64,000 nt of DNA, from NCBI GenBank assembly GCA_015847255.1, contig JADLZK010007779.1, positions 806,001 to 870,000 of the forward strand. Direction: 5' to 3'. This DNA is from Hyparrhenia diplandra. Its lineage: Eukaryota > Streptophyta > Magnoliopsida > Poales > Poaceae. The notes below the pieces were generated by a model. The model saw only the letters and a list, made by a program, of their open reading frames with translations. It did no database searches and was not told the DNA's origin. Below, piece after piece: positions 1-10,283 of the stretch. A program made the position numbers and the translations under genes. Position 1 is the first letter of the stretch, and the number at the start of each line of letters is the position of its first letter.

Positions 1-886
1 CAAGAGAGGTGGATGAGCTCACCCACGCCTTGGGTAAGGCATATGGTGGGGATGCCCGCTTGCTAAAGTGCTTGGGTAGTCAATGGTTTTCCCTTAACAA
101 GGAAGGCTTAGGCTATACCCCCAAGAAGGGCAAGAAGGCCTTTGCTACTCCAAAGTTTAGCTTTGTGAAGAGCAATGGTTCCTATTGCTATAGATGCAAG
201 CAAGTGGGGCATAAAGAGCAAGAATGCACTAAAATGCACCATAACAAGATAAAGACCAATACATCTTCTATATGCTTTGGTTCTTGTTATTTACTTACCA
301 AGGGTGAGAAGGGTGTAAAGGCCAAGTTCATTGGGTCACCAACTGTGGGACCAAAAGGAAGTCCATTTGGGTGCCAAAGAACTTGATCACTAACCTCCAA
401 GGATCCAAGCAAAGATGGGTACCAAAATCTCATTGATTTGTTTTATAGGTAAATTACAAGACCGGAGGGAGGCATTGGATACTTGATAGTGGGTGCACTC
501 AACACATGATCGGTGATGCAAGAAAGTTCAACTCTATTGACTCTCACGAGGAAGATGGCAATCCTATTATATTTGGTGATAATAGCAAAGGCAAGGTGAG
601 GGTCTTGGCAAGATTGCAATAACCAATGATTTGAGCATTTCAAATGTGGCACTAGTTGATATATTGAACTTCAATTTGCTATCGGTGGCACAAATTTGTG
701 ACCTTGGTTACAAATGCATATTTGGAGTTGATGATGTTGAAGTGATTAGTGCAAAAGGATTCCAACTTGATATTCAAGGGCTTTAGAAATGAGAATCTCT
801 ATCTTGTGGACTTTGACACTAGTGAATCAAAATTGAGCACATGCTTGATCTCAAAATCTAGTATGGGTTGGCTATGGCATAGAAGG
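1..886 (+). pseudogene. SIRE/Maximus-type Copia gag-protease remnant
   Basis: Translation in shifting plus-strand frames gives the C-terminal part of a Copia gag and the start of pol. The gag part (9-386) ends in a zinc knuckle near 187-230 (CYRCKQVGHKEQEC, C-x2-C-x4-H-x4-C). A frameshift later, around 460-600, comes the aspartic protease (HWILDSGCTQHM, with the catalytic D-S-G), then the stretch leading to the GAG-pre-integrase domain, ending in WLWHRR at about 886. The family assignment to SIRE/Maximus rests on the wording of the gag tail and protease. The reading frame changes at least three times and a TAG occurs near 784, so the copy is dead. It runs off the left edge, and at 887 it is cut by LTR-like sequence starting TGTTGACG, exactly inside the His-containing pre-integrase motif. 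Confidence 0.8.
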
Positions 887-1959
887 TGTTGACGTTTGTT
901 AAGTGCTAAAGGAATAAGAAGATTACGCAGCGCCTGTAACATCAATGTAGCTTTTCCCTAGGGAGTATTCTAGGGTATCGTATCCCTGAGGGAAGCTTTG
1001 GCTAAAGAATTCTAATAACTCACAATCATGCATCTACTAACTTAGTAAACCAACTAGACTAAAAGAGGGGTAAATGATAAATGATAAATATAAACAAGAT
1101 TATGAATAATAAAGTAATCCGTGAATATAAATACAACTCTAAGAATACTATGATAAATGAATAGATTAGCTAATCAAGATTACAACGGGAGAGGCAAAGG
1201 TTTCTAATTACTTCTCTAATACTTTGGTTCTAAGGTAAGCGAAGTATGGATAGATATAGCAATCACACAATAACACCGGGACATCGGAACACCGCCCCAC
1301 GCAGGGGATGAGAAAGGGGCTAGGAAGGTCCGACTAAAGTCCTACAAACACCAACCCGAACATGGTGGAATACGTCGGCCATCGGACCTGTCACTACACG
1401 GGGCTACCACATACTATCCGTGGGATTGGGTGCAATCTCAGGTAACCTCTAGTCTAGACACCAAGTCTACACTATCAATTACTACTCTAACTACCATGGA
1501 TAACTAGAGTACTCGATGCGGCGGAGATCCTATGCTAAAGCATAAAGACTACACTAACCATAAATGTATGAAAGGCATAAAAGTAAATAGAGAAGATAAA
1601 TATATTAAAGCATAAGTCTTGTAGAGAAGATACAAAAAGACATACCATACTCAAGACTCTTCGTAGCCGAACACGAGCACAGCTCCGCTCTCCCTAACTC
1701 ATCTCCGATGGTGCAATATTGTAGCCACGGCTCGGTCCCAACAGGACGGGTCGCGACGGCGCCGTGTTGTAGCGTGTGTGCCAAGTGGGCTCTCGCTAAT
1801 AAAAAGGAGAAGGTGTTCAAGTCACCGGACAAGGAGAAGACGTAGGGCTCTTTACGGAAGAAGTTGGCCGGCGAAGGAAGATAAAGGCGGGGCCGCCCTC
1901 AAGCTAGATGAGGAGCGGAGTGGTGGCCGGCGGGGTTACTGGTCATCTTCTTCATCTTA
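887..1959 (-). repeat. LTR-like sequence, probably reverse-oriented, of unassigned family
   Basis: The sequence starts TGTTGACG directly after the broken Copia ORF, as LTRs do. At 940-1010 it reads much like the equivalent stretch of the reverse-oriented LTRs starting at 22657 and 43827 (a 'gtagc-ttt-ccc-ggg-gta-tcg-tat' pattern), suggesting the same LTR superfamily in reverse orientation. No coding region is visible. The far boundary was not found; the sequence may continue after the Harbinger-like insertion (3857 onward). The orientation is an inference from this pattern only. Confidence 0.4.
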
Positions 1960-3853
1960 GAGCATCTCCGGCCAGCCTTCCAAAAAATGAGCCCTGTTTC
2001 TAATTTAGGAGTCAACTTGCAAAATTTTAGGACTCAAATTTACTCCAAACTCCATTGGGCCTTCTCAAATTAAAGCCCCCAAACACTACACGCGCGTCCA
2101 CCACCGTCCCTCCCAGGGCTTTGCTTTCGTCAAGGTTCTCGCCGCCATCATCCGCCCGCCCATTTGTGCTTCTCGGTGTTGGTATAAATTAAATGCACAC
2201 AATAAAGATAAAGATATGCGCAAGCGTACGGATAGGAATACCATTGTAGCACTTCACCAAAAGATGAACTCCGGTTTTAAATATCGAACCCAAAGGAACA
2301 AGAGGGTGAATATAACTAGCGTTTACCCTATCCACTTCACAATCACAAAGACTTAAGAAACTAGCTAGACTAGAAGATAACTTCGGCTTTCTAATTCTAA
2401 CCTTGATAAACCTTGACTTATTTATTCTATCATGGACGCTAATCGTTAATAAAGTAAGACAAAATTACTTTACTAAGAAACGAGACAAAAAGCCTACCGT
2501 TCACCTATTGGCGGGAAGTGGACTACAAAGGATTCAATAAAGTTATAAAGTCACCTTTATGATACTACCACCGATTCGAGCCAAAAGGGGGCATTTACAA
2601 GTAAACGTAATCTAAGCACCACGCTTAAATTAAGAATTACTCCTCTAATCTAGAGGAACCAAGATCAGAGTACTCAAACAAGAGTTGCAAACTTGAAGAC
2701 TAAAATAAACCAAAACTTACTTTAACTATGAAGTCGAACACCAAATAATCTCAGAAACAAACTCCTCTTGCGAAGAGATTGATCCCCTTGTAATACAAGA
2801 GAGAAGGTCCGACGGCCGAAAATCCTTCAAGCACTCCTTACTAATCTCTCAATTTCTAATAAACTTGATTGCTAATCAAGATCCGTAGTAGCTAATCTAG
2901 AAGTTTCTAGCTCTAATCATGGAGATCTTGACTTCTCTAACCCTAGAATTCTAGTAAAGAACTAGAATGAATTCTCGAAAAATGAATTAGGGTTTCAGTG
3001 GGTAGCTCGCCCCTTGCTTATACTGACCTCATAGGATGAATCTCAGCCCTTGGATCAAACCCGACTTGATTGGACAGCTTAGATCTACTCCTTAGGTCGG
3101 TTGTGAGAAGGTTCTAGAAGCGGGACACGTGGCTTGACCACAGCGGCCGCCGGCCCTGTCGGGCCCGCCCCAGCCCCACACTCGATAGGTGGGTCTCGGC
3201 TTGTCGCGAGCTGTCTTCTTTTGTCTTCTAAGTCCCCTAAATTTCTACTAATCTCGCTGGAGGTGCATTGAGCGGGGAGGTGGAGGCGACGACGGCGCCC
3301 GCTTCCGCAGGCCGCTCCGTGCGCCGAGGGAGACCGAAGTCCGGCGACAAGGGGGCGACGAATCCGCACGCGACCGGGCGGTCAGCGTCCCACAGCCGCT
3401 GCGCCCGGCCGCCGCCGATGCCAAGCCGCCACAACCGTTGCGCGCTCCCTTTGTCGTCATCGTGGCAGCCGACGCGCTCCCCACACTATGCCGTTGGCCT
3501 TGAGGCCGCCCGATGCCAAGTCGCCACGCCATGTCGCCGCGCGGACATGACCCTGGCCTCGAGGTACGCAAGCCGGTACCACGGCAATGCCGCCGACCGG
3601 GTTGCCGAACCGGTGGAACGCCATCGCCGCCTCCATCTCTCGCTCGCCGAGCCCGAGGCCCCCGCCCAGCGCCATATCATCGGGGTTGGCACAGGGGAGT
3701 AGGGGCCTGCTAGTGCTAGGGGCCTGAGACTGTAATTTGAGAGGGCATGGAAAATGGGAGCCCATTTAGGAGCCACACCGAGTTTAGTTTTTTCCCCAAA
3801 ACTCCTAAAATTTAGAGTAGGGGCTCAAATAGAGGCTTGTGTTGGAGATGCTC
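1960..3853. mobile_element. PIF/Harbinger-like non-autonomous DNA transposon with an internal LTR insertion
   Basis: The left end reads GAGCATCTCC (1960-1969) and the right end GGAGATGCTC (3844-3853), a perfect 10-bp terminal inverted repeat. It is flanked by TTA at 1957-1959 and 3854-3856, the 3-bp target duplication known for PIF/Harbinger. Subterminal parts on both sides carry related 'actcctaaaattta' words in inverted orientation. Without the nested LTR (about 2177-3255) the element is about 0.8 kb, too short for a transposase. Its GC-rich interior (3260-3720) has several overlapping open frames on both strands but no recognised domain; a captured host fragment is possible but unproven. 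Confidence 0.75.
2177..3255 (-). repeat. Partial LTR of the element-B family, reverse orientation
   Basis: It begins TGTTGGTATAAATTAA and follows the LTR copies at 49147 and 55350 closely: the 'gtagcacttcacc', 'taaagtcacctttatga' and 'cttgattggac' blocks occur in the same order. Homology stops near 3250, before the roughly 220 bp of U3 that end the copy at 56597, so the U3 end is missing. The five bases before it are CTCGG; no clean matching duplication is found on the right, consistent with deletion at that side. The 3' boundary is approximate. Confidence 0.7.
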
Positions 3854-3856
3854 TTA

Positions 3857-4209
3857 GAGACCATCGTGGAGGTATTCATCGTATCATTATGTTCTCCGGA
3901 TACTACATGTCACATCCTTGCTCGGAAGGGTCTAGTTTGGGTGACACTACTAGGGCGGGTGGAGGTGCATGGCGATCGACGAAGAGTCGCGTGATGTCAT
4001 GGCCGCTCCAGCAGTGGAGGGCGTGGCGTCGTCTTGGGCTAGCGATGGAGAGTCGGAGAGAGAGAGATTTACTTGATTCTTTTTTGAAAAGAAATAGTTA
4101 CAATGCCACCCTATGTATGTAGTCCTTATTAGTCTTGCACACCAAGAAATCTATAGGAGTCCTTATTAGATTTGGACTTCCTTTTCCTAAACCAAAACTA
4201 CGTCCCTAG
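3857..4209. other. Unclassified sequence between transposons
   Basis: This stretch flanks the Harbinger-like element on the right and may be the continuation of the LTR-like sequence that begins at 887. I see no coding motif or RNA gene. Confidence 0.3.
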
Positions 4210-4222
4210 AAAAACTCAACTT

Positions 4223-5092
4223 CTATCGTGGAGTCTCTCCCTCTTTCTTGAAACCTCTCCCCGCTTTACGCGGTTGAGAGGAGCGAAAAGAGGGCGGATC
4301 GTGCTCCCGGCGGCGAAATCGCCGCTCCCCTCCGCCTCGGTGGCCTTCGGGCCCTCGGATGTGTGGGGGAACGGTGCATCTTCGACCGACGGTGTAGAGT
4401 AGGTACTAGGTCTTCTAGGGTTTGGTGTCTGGCGGCGTCGTCGAGGCGACGGCGGTGATGTCGTCGCGGAATAAGTCCTCTCGGTCTCTTCCTCGCCGCC
4501 GGGCGCCGGCTCCCGTCGGCCGACCGCGAGCCCGTGGAGGAGGGGTTCCCCGTGGGGGATCTCTATGTAGGAGTCCTTGCCCGGCGGCGCATCGATCCGA
4601 TGAGGTGTGTTTCCGCCACCGGGTGTGAGGATATGAAGGAAGCTTTGGGTTATGCGGATAGTCGGAGAGGAGTGGAGGCTCGACTTTTCCGCGGGCGGCT
4701 TCATTGGTCTACGGCGAGTCCCTCGATCCAGGTCCGAGGGTGCTCGGGTGCGTCCCCGGGTCGACAGACAGGTCACCTACGGTGACTTTATCTCGCCCTT
4801 GACGTTGTTCGCCCGCTACGGCCTTCTTCAAAGCGTTGGTGCGATGAAGCCCCCAGATTTGGAGTGGTGGCCATGGCTTCTTCCTCGACGGGCGGCGGCC
4901 GGGCGGTGCTCCGTCGGGCGGTTCTTGCCGGAGATCCGTGGCGGGTTGCACAGGGTCCTTGATTTCTTTGTAATTTTCTCTTTGTGAGGGGCTTTTTTGT
5001 GCAAAATGGCTGGACAGCTGTGTATCCTCGAGCGTATCTGTACTTGTATGTGTATCTGTACGTTTCTTATCCAGTAATACAGGTATGTGTTT

Positions 5093-5128
<36 letters not shown>
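4223..5128 (+). mobile_element. Short poly(A)-tailed retroposon (LINE derivative or processed pseudogene)
   Basis: A run of 35 A residues (5094-5128) closes the unit. The 13-bp word AAAAACTCAACTT is present at 4210-4222, immediately before the start, and again at 5124-5136, overlapping the end of the tail. A tail plus a target duplication longer than 10 bp is the signature of target-primed reverse transcription. The first 600 bp are very GC-rich with overlapping open frames and no recognised protein; the last 150 bp are T- and G-rich, like a 3' UTR. It has no reverse transcriptase, so it would have been mobilised in trans. It could be an internally deleted L1 (5' UTR joined to 3' UTR) or a retrocopied host mRNA; I cannot separate these. 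Confidence 0.65.
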
Positions 5129-5131
<3 letters not shown>

Positions 5132-5136
5132 AACTT

Positions 5137-5665
5137 TTTTTCCTCAAGGTCTGCCAGGGGGCGGGTCCTGGGCTCCGGCCAGACCGCTGAGCCCACATGG
5201 AGGAGTCTCCTTTGAATGTGTGACAGTTTGTTCGCCACTGCCACTCCGTGTCTGACGGCTGTTGCTTGCACTGCACTCAACGACTACGCATGTTATTTAG
5301 TGTGACAGGATAGCAGTTCGCAAGAAAAATGAAATTTGCACACTGTCAACAGAAAAGTACACCTTCCCGTTATCTGGTGATAAGAAACACAGAAAATGGG
5401 TGGCATTTGACTGGACCGTCTACCTTCTAGACTTCTCATGGTACACACAAAATAATTGAGATAAGAAACACAGTAAACTCCCATGTTAAAGACTAATCGT
5501 CCTGGGCATGACGCGTAGACAATTTTCTTTGCATTTGGTCACGTAGCTGATCGAGCTTCAGAGACTTTTCAGCCAACACACAACCACCTATATATGTTAT
5601 TATATATATATTCTGGGCGCTCTGCTCTTGCAAAGCTACAGTTGGTCCAAGCACACAGGCAGACA
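5137..5665. other. Intergenic stretch before the carboxypeptidase pseudogene
   Basis: No repeat or coding motif is seen in most of this interval. At 5589-5611 there is an AT-rich run (TATATATGTTATTATATATA-like) about 60-80 bp before the first ATG of the carboxypeptidase remnant, which could be its former TATA region. Confidence 0.3.
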
Positions 5666-7073
5666 ATGGCAATGGCAGCTGCAGCTCCTGTTCCCCTCTC
5701 CCTCGTCGTCATCCTCCTCCGCCGCCACCACCACCTCTGCAGGCTCGGCCAGCATATTCCCCAGAGAAGCCCTGCCAACCAAGTCGGGCTACCTCCCGAT
5801 CCCATCAGTGGCCAACGCCCTCTCTACTACGCCTTCTACGAGGCCACCGACCCGGTGACCCCGCCCGCCTCCACGCCGCTCCTCGCCTGGCTCGAGGGCG
5901 GCCCAGGCCCTCCTCCTTTGCCAGCAACTTGTTCCAGATCGGCCCCTACGTCTTCTCCGTCGCCGGCAGCAGCTCGAACTCCAACACCTCCTCCTCTCTT
6001 GCGTTCCTGCTGTCGCCCAACCCCTACGCGTGGAACCGCCGCCGGGCTCCTCTTCCTCGACAGCCCGCTCGGCACGGGCTACAGCGCAGCGCCGTCCCCT
6101 CCGACATCCCCACGCCCCAGCTCGTTGTCGCACAGCACGCCGCCGCCGCACTCCAGTCCTTTCTGTCCGCACAGCCGGGTCCTTGTGGCACCGCTCGCGG
6201 CTGGCCGCTCTTCCTCACCGGGCGAGCTATGCCGGCAAGACCATCCCCACGGTCGGCAAAGGCTCATCCTGGCCACCAACCCGACACTCCCCAACACCAG
6301 AGGATCAACCTCCGCGCGCCGCGCCATCGGCAACGGACTGGTGCACCCCCGTGGCGCAGGTGACCACGCACGGCGATGTTCTCTACAGCGGGGCTCATCG
6401 ACGTGAAGCAGAGGCGTGAAGCCGAGGCGATACAGGCGGAGGCGGCGGCGCTGGCCGCCGCGGGAGCGTGTGGCGCGACGCGGCGGACGCCGCGCGCCCG
6501 CGTGCTGTCGCGGGCTGAGAAACGAACGGGCTGTCGCCTCTGTTCGACGCGGGCGGTGGACGCCGCTGGAGCTGCAGGCCCCGCTGGCCGCCAGCATTGA
6601 GGAGTTTATGAACAGAGCAGAGGTGCGTCGCGGAGCTCAGCGCCCGGGCGACGCGCCGTGGGTTCTCAACAGTCCTGCCGTGGCGGCAGCACTGCACGAC
6701 GATGCGATGAGGAGCGCCAAGCAGGACGTGGAGGCGCTGTTGCGGGGGCCGGCGCCGGCGGCGGCCACGCGTGCTGCTCTACGAGGGCATTCGCGACGCC
6801 CAGGACGGGGTGGTGTCCGTGGAGGCGTGGCTGAGGGAGCTGGACTGGGACGGGCTCGCTGCGTTCCAGGGACGCTCCCAGCGTCGTGGCGGACCGAAAT
6901 ACTAGCGCGCCGGACAAAGCGCGAAGCTCGCGGGTATGTGCAGAAACATGGGCGCTGGTGCATGTGGTTGTGTACGGGCCGGGCACTTGGTGCGGGCGCG
7001 CGCAGCCAAGGGCGGCGCTGGAGATGATCGAGGACTGGGTGTTCGACAAAGGCCTGTTCGGTGCTGCGGCGTA
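5666..7073 (+). pseudogene. Serine carboxypeptidase-like (S10 family) pseudogene
   Basis: Pieces of one serine carboxypeptidase-like protein appear in order but in alternating frames: an N-terminal hydrophobic stretch after ATG 5666, LPTKSGYLPIP (about 5760), YYAFYEATDPVTPPASTPLL (about 5820), LEGGPG (5893), QIGPYVFS (5935), NPYAWNRR (6018), LLFLDSPLGTGYSA (6047), AIGNGLV (6323), GLIDVKQRREAEAIQAEA (6391), EEFMNRAEV (6601), LLYEGIRD (6774) and a C-terminal EMIEDWVFDKGLFG (7021). Length and order match an intronless vacuolar or secreted S10 hydrolase. The nucleophile motif GESYAG is damaged: near 6220 the reading goes from LTG out of frame to SYAGK. The His-containing GHLV motif near 6987 is also out of frame with its neighbours. 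With about ten frame switches it is a pseudogene unless the assembly is full of indels. Confidence 0.8.
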
Positions 7074-7220
7074 GAGCGATTTGGGAGTGTCGTGGTGCCG
7101 TCATACAGGGACGCGCGGCGGGCAAGTGTACGTCATGTTCATCAGACTCTTATTCAATTTTGTGATGTATGACAAAGAGCATTTTTTCTGTATTATGTAT
7201 AATATAACACGGCAGCGCTA

Positions 7221-7480
7221 TGTTGGAAATGAAACAAACTTGAGATCATGATATGTAACGTGTAACGCTTGTGTGCCAAGGCAAAGACCTGGCTGCGTGC
7301 ACATGAAGATAGAGCATTCGGTTAGGATGAGATCTAGGCTGTTAGCCCTAGTTAGTTGAGATCGATACTCATCCAACCGATTGCCATTGCTTGTAAGTCA
7401 AGAATGTACATGTGTATAAATACTTAACACGAAGACGTGACCAGCCAAGATAGGCAGTCACGGTTGCCATATCGTTTACA
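7221..7480 (+). repeat. 5' LTR of the Ale-type Copia
   Basis: A 260-bp terminal repeat, TG...CA, matching 14561-14820 almost base for base. It contains a TATA-like word at about 7415 (TGTATAAATA), as expected for the LTR promoter. Confidence 0.95.
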
Positions 7481-7498
7481 TGGTAATCAGAGCACCTC
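7481..7498 (+). promoter_or_regulatory. Primer binding site of the Ale-type Copia
   Basis: TGGTAATCAGAGCAC directly follows the 5' LTR. It matches the 3' end complement of initiator methionine tRNA (TGGTATCAGAGC) with one inserted base, the usual Copia primer. Confidence 0.75.
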
Positions 7499-7517
7499 TT
7501 CCAAAATACATCTAGCC

Positions 7518-8464
7518 ATGTCTGTGTCTTCCTCCTCCAACTCCACCGCCGGCGAGTCTCATCGTTCACCCTTCGGGCCTCCTGTCTCGGAGAAGTTGAC
7601 GGGGGACAATTTCCTGCTGTGGACCGCGCAGATCCTGCCCGTCATCAGGGAGGTGGGGTACGATGGCTACCTTGATGGGACCTCGGTTCCACCGGCGAAG
7701 ACCATTGAAGCCGAGAAGGAAGACAAGACAAAGATCACTGTCCCAAATCCTGAGTACATAAGTTGGCTCAAGGAAGATCAGCAGCTCCTGGGACACATCA
7801 ACAACTCCCTATCAAGGGAAGTTCTGGCGCAGGTGGCGTCAAAGAAGACATCGGCGACGGTCTGGGCTATGCTGGTCGATTACTACTCGGCACAGACTCA
7901 AGCCCGCGTGACCAATCTTCGTATGCAGCTGGCGACCTGTAAAAAGGGTAACCAGACTGTTGCCGTCTACTATGCCAAGGTAAAAGCACTTGGTGATGAG
8001 CTTGCAGCCGTGGGAAAGCCGGTGTGCGACGACGAGCTGGTGACGTTCATCCTTGCAGGCGTCGACTTCGACTACAACCCTCTTGTTTCTACTGTGCTAG
8101 GGCGTGCAAAACTAATCTCATTGGGAGATCTGTACGCCCAGTTGTTGGCATACGATGCCCGCCTTCAGATGCTTCAAGATAACCACACTGCCGGCCACAA
8201 TTCCTCCGTGAACGCCACTTCACGTGGTCGTGGGGGTCCTCGTGGCTAGGGCCATAGCCGTGGTGGCTTCGGTCGTGGCTTTGGAGGGCGTGGAAACTCG
8301 TCACCGCCGCCACGTCAAGGAGGTCAGGCAGGTGACAAACCCGCCTGTCAGGTCTGCAAGAAGAAGGGGCATGAAGCAGATGTCTGCTGGCATCGCTTCG
8401 AGGAAGATTATCAACCCTACACCAAGAACGCGGACAAGCAGCTCACACCAACTATGGTGTAGAT
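7518..8464 (+). pseudogene. Copia gag with zinc knuckle (Ale type), one in-frame stop
   Basis: The ATG at 7518 opens a 243-codon frame; it is chosen over the upstream ATG at 7437 because that lies inside the LTR. The product is a UBN2-type Copia gag: a hydrophobic core with LTGDNFLLWTAQILP (about residue 25), NLRMQLATCKKGNQTV, and DDELVTFILAG in the C-terminal half. An in-frame TAG at 8247 stops it, but the frame continues unbroken through a Gly/Arg-rich tract to a zinc knuckle (CQVCKKKGHEADVC, about 8348-8389) and ends at 8464. Gag normally includes the knuckle, so this copy would make a truncated nucleocapsid that cannot bind RNA through it. Confidence 0.9.
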
Positions 8465-8469
8465 ACAAA

Positions 8470-9627
8470 TTGGTATGTGGACAGTGGAGCCACTGACCAT
8501 ATCACGTCCGAGTTGGAGAAGCTATCCATCAGAGACAAGTACAAGGGGGGAGATCAAGTCCACACAGCTAGTGGCTCGGTATGCCAATTAGTAACATTGG
8601 TCATGCAATTTTACATACCCCGAATGCATCTCTCCATCTCAAAAATATTCTTCATGTGCCTACTGCAAATAAAAGCCTTGTTTCTATAGACGGTCTTACA
8701 TCCGATAACAATACATCTGTTGAATTTCATCCTCGTCATTTTCTTATTAAGGATCGGGCCACGAAGAAAATTCTTCATCGAGGCACATGTGAAGGGGGTC
8801 TCTATCCCTTGAAGCCTCAAGAGTCGAGCACAACGTCAAGTGTGTCATGTCGGTCGCCCATCTACATGGAGATGGCATAGTCGTTTGGGTCATGCATCAT
8901 TTCCTTTAGTTGAGAGAGTCATTAGAAACAATTCCCTTCCATGTTTATTTGATTATGATCATGAGTCGGTGTGTGACTCTTGCCAAAGAGCAAAGAGTCA
9001 TCGTTTCCTTATTCTAGCTCGGATAATAAAAGTTGTGCTCCTCTTGAGTTGATACATTCGATGTGTGGGGTCCTGCTTCTAAATCCGTTGGGAACTATGA
9101 ATATTATGTTTCTTTCATTGATGACTACAAGAGATATACTTGGGTATACCTTCTCAAGCATAAATCCGAGGTATTCCAAGTTTTCAAGAATTTCCAAAAT
9201 TTTGTTGAACGAAAAGTTCAATCGTAAGATCGTTTCTATGCAATCCGATTGGGGTGGAGAATATGAAAAATTGAACTCCTTCTTCCAACGCTTGGGAGTC
9301 TCGCATAGAGTCTCATGTCCTCACACACATCAACAAAATGGTAGGGCAGAGAGAAAGCATCGACACATAGTCGAGGTTGGGCTCTCTTTGTTAGCTCATG
9401 CATCCATGCCCTTAAAATATTGGGACCAAGCCTTTCTCACCTCTACCTATCTCATCAATATGCTTCCATCCAAAGTCCTAGACAATAAAACACCTGTTGA
9501 GCTCTTGTTGCAAGAAAAACCAGCATATAAATCGCTTCGGGTGTTCGGGTGTGCATGTTGGCCCAATTTGAGACCTTACAACACAAGAAAACTATCCTTC
9601 CGATCAACCCAATGTGTGTTTCTTGGG
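8470..9627 (+). pseudogene. Copia protease and integrase remnant (Ale type)
   Basis: After a frameshift, the protease starts with NWYVDSGATDHIT (D-S-G near 8482). Then come the pre-integrase region, with the zinc-binding CDSCQRAKSH near 8968-9000, and the integrase core (8980-9630) with WGGEYE near 9251, HQQNGRAERKHR near 9328-9365 and LNSFFQRLGVSHR. The residues expected for the D-D-35-E triad are recognisable, but the frame breaks near 8580, 8880 and 9050. The Ds-like element is inserted after the integrase motif CVFLG at 9627, and translation of the motif resumes after it. Confidence 0.85.
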
Positions 9628-10283
9628 TAGGGATGAAAGTGGTATGGATAATCCTCCGCACCGATCCGCTCCGAATCCGAATTTTAAGGATATGGAGAAG
9701 TGTTTTTAATATCCGTGCGGATGTGGATAATCCGAATCTGACTATATGCGGATGCAGTGTAGGATATGGTATTGGCAAAATCCGGAGGATATGGATTATC
9801 CGATAATTAAACACGGATTATCCGATGCTTATAATAGGATAACCGAATATTTTAAGGAGCCAAAACTTTAAAAATAATTTAAGTATATTTATGCTACATA
9901 TAGAATGGTAATCCCGTGATTGCCTATTTACCTAATTTGTAGGTGGGTGTGTTGTGATTGTCTAGTTTCGTATTTTAAGCATACACGAAGTCGTTCTATA
10001 CGATTTGTATAAGAATATTTACTTGTTTTCTATGCTTTTTTATACTATTAAGTCCAAATTTAGAACTTGTATTAATTTTGTGAGCATATATTATCCGATT
10101 TCTAAAAGTCCGCTTCTGCTCCGACACCGGTCCGAACCCGCACCATTTCCAACATCCTAAAAAAATCCGTATTCGCATCCGAATCCCATAATATCCGATC
10201 CGATCCAAAACCGATTAGAAAAAAGAGGATTAGGATATGGTAGAGCCATCATCCGCTCTCGATCCGATCCGTTTTCATCCCTA
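9628..10283. mobile_element. Ds-like non-autonomous hAT (Ac family) element
   Basis: The left end is TAGGGATGAAAG and the right end TTTTCATCCCTA, essentially the 11-bp terminal repeat known for maize Ac/Ds. It is flanked by the 8-bp duplication TTCTTGGG at 9620-9627 and 10284-10291, the hAT hallmark, and excising it restores the Copia integrase-RT junction. The 656-bp body has no transposase. It is packed at both ends with ATCCG/CGGAT words in both orientations, resembling the subterminal transposase-binding repeats of the Ac group. It needs an autonomous Ac-like transposase elsewhere. Confidence 0.92.

Noticed and set aside
3085..3776. Overlapping minus- and plus-strand frames (for example a product starting MALGGGLGLGERE)
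   Set aside because: Frames overlap heavily in GC-rich sequence inside a Harbinger-like element, without recognised motifs or splice signals; kept only as a possible capture.
5789..7125. Minus-strand open frames over the carboxypeptidase remnant
   Set aside because: They are shadows of the plus-strand GC-rich carboxypeptidase sequence; none contains a recognised domain.
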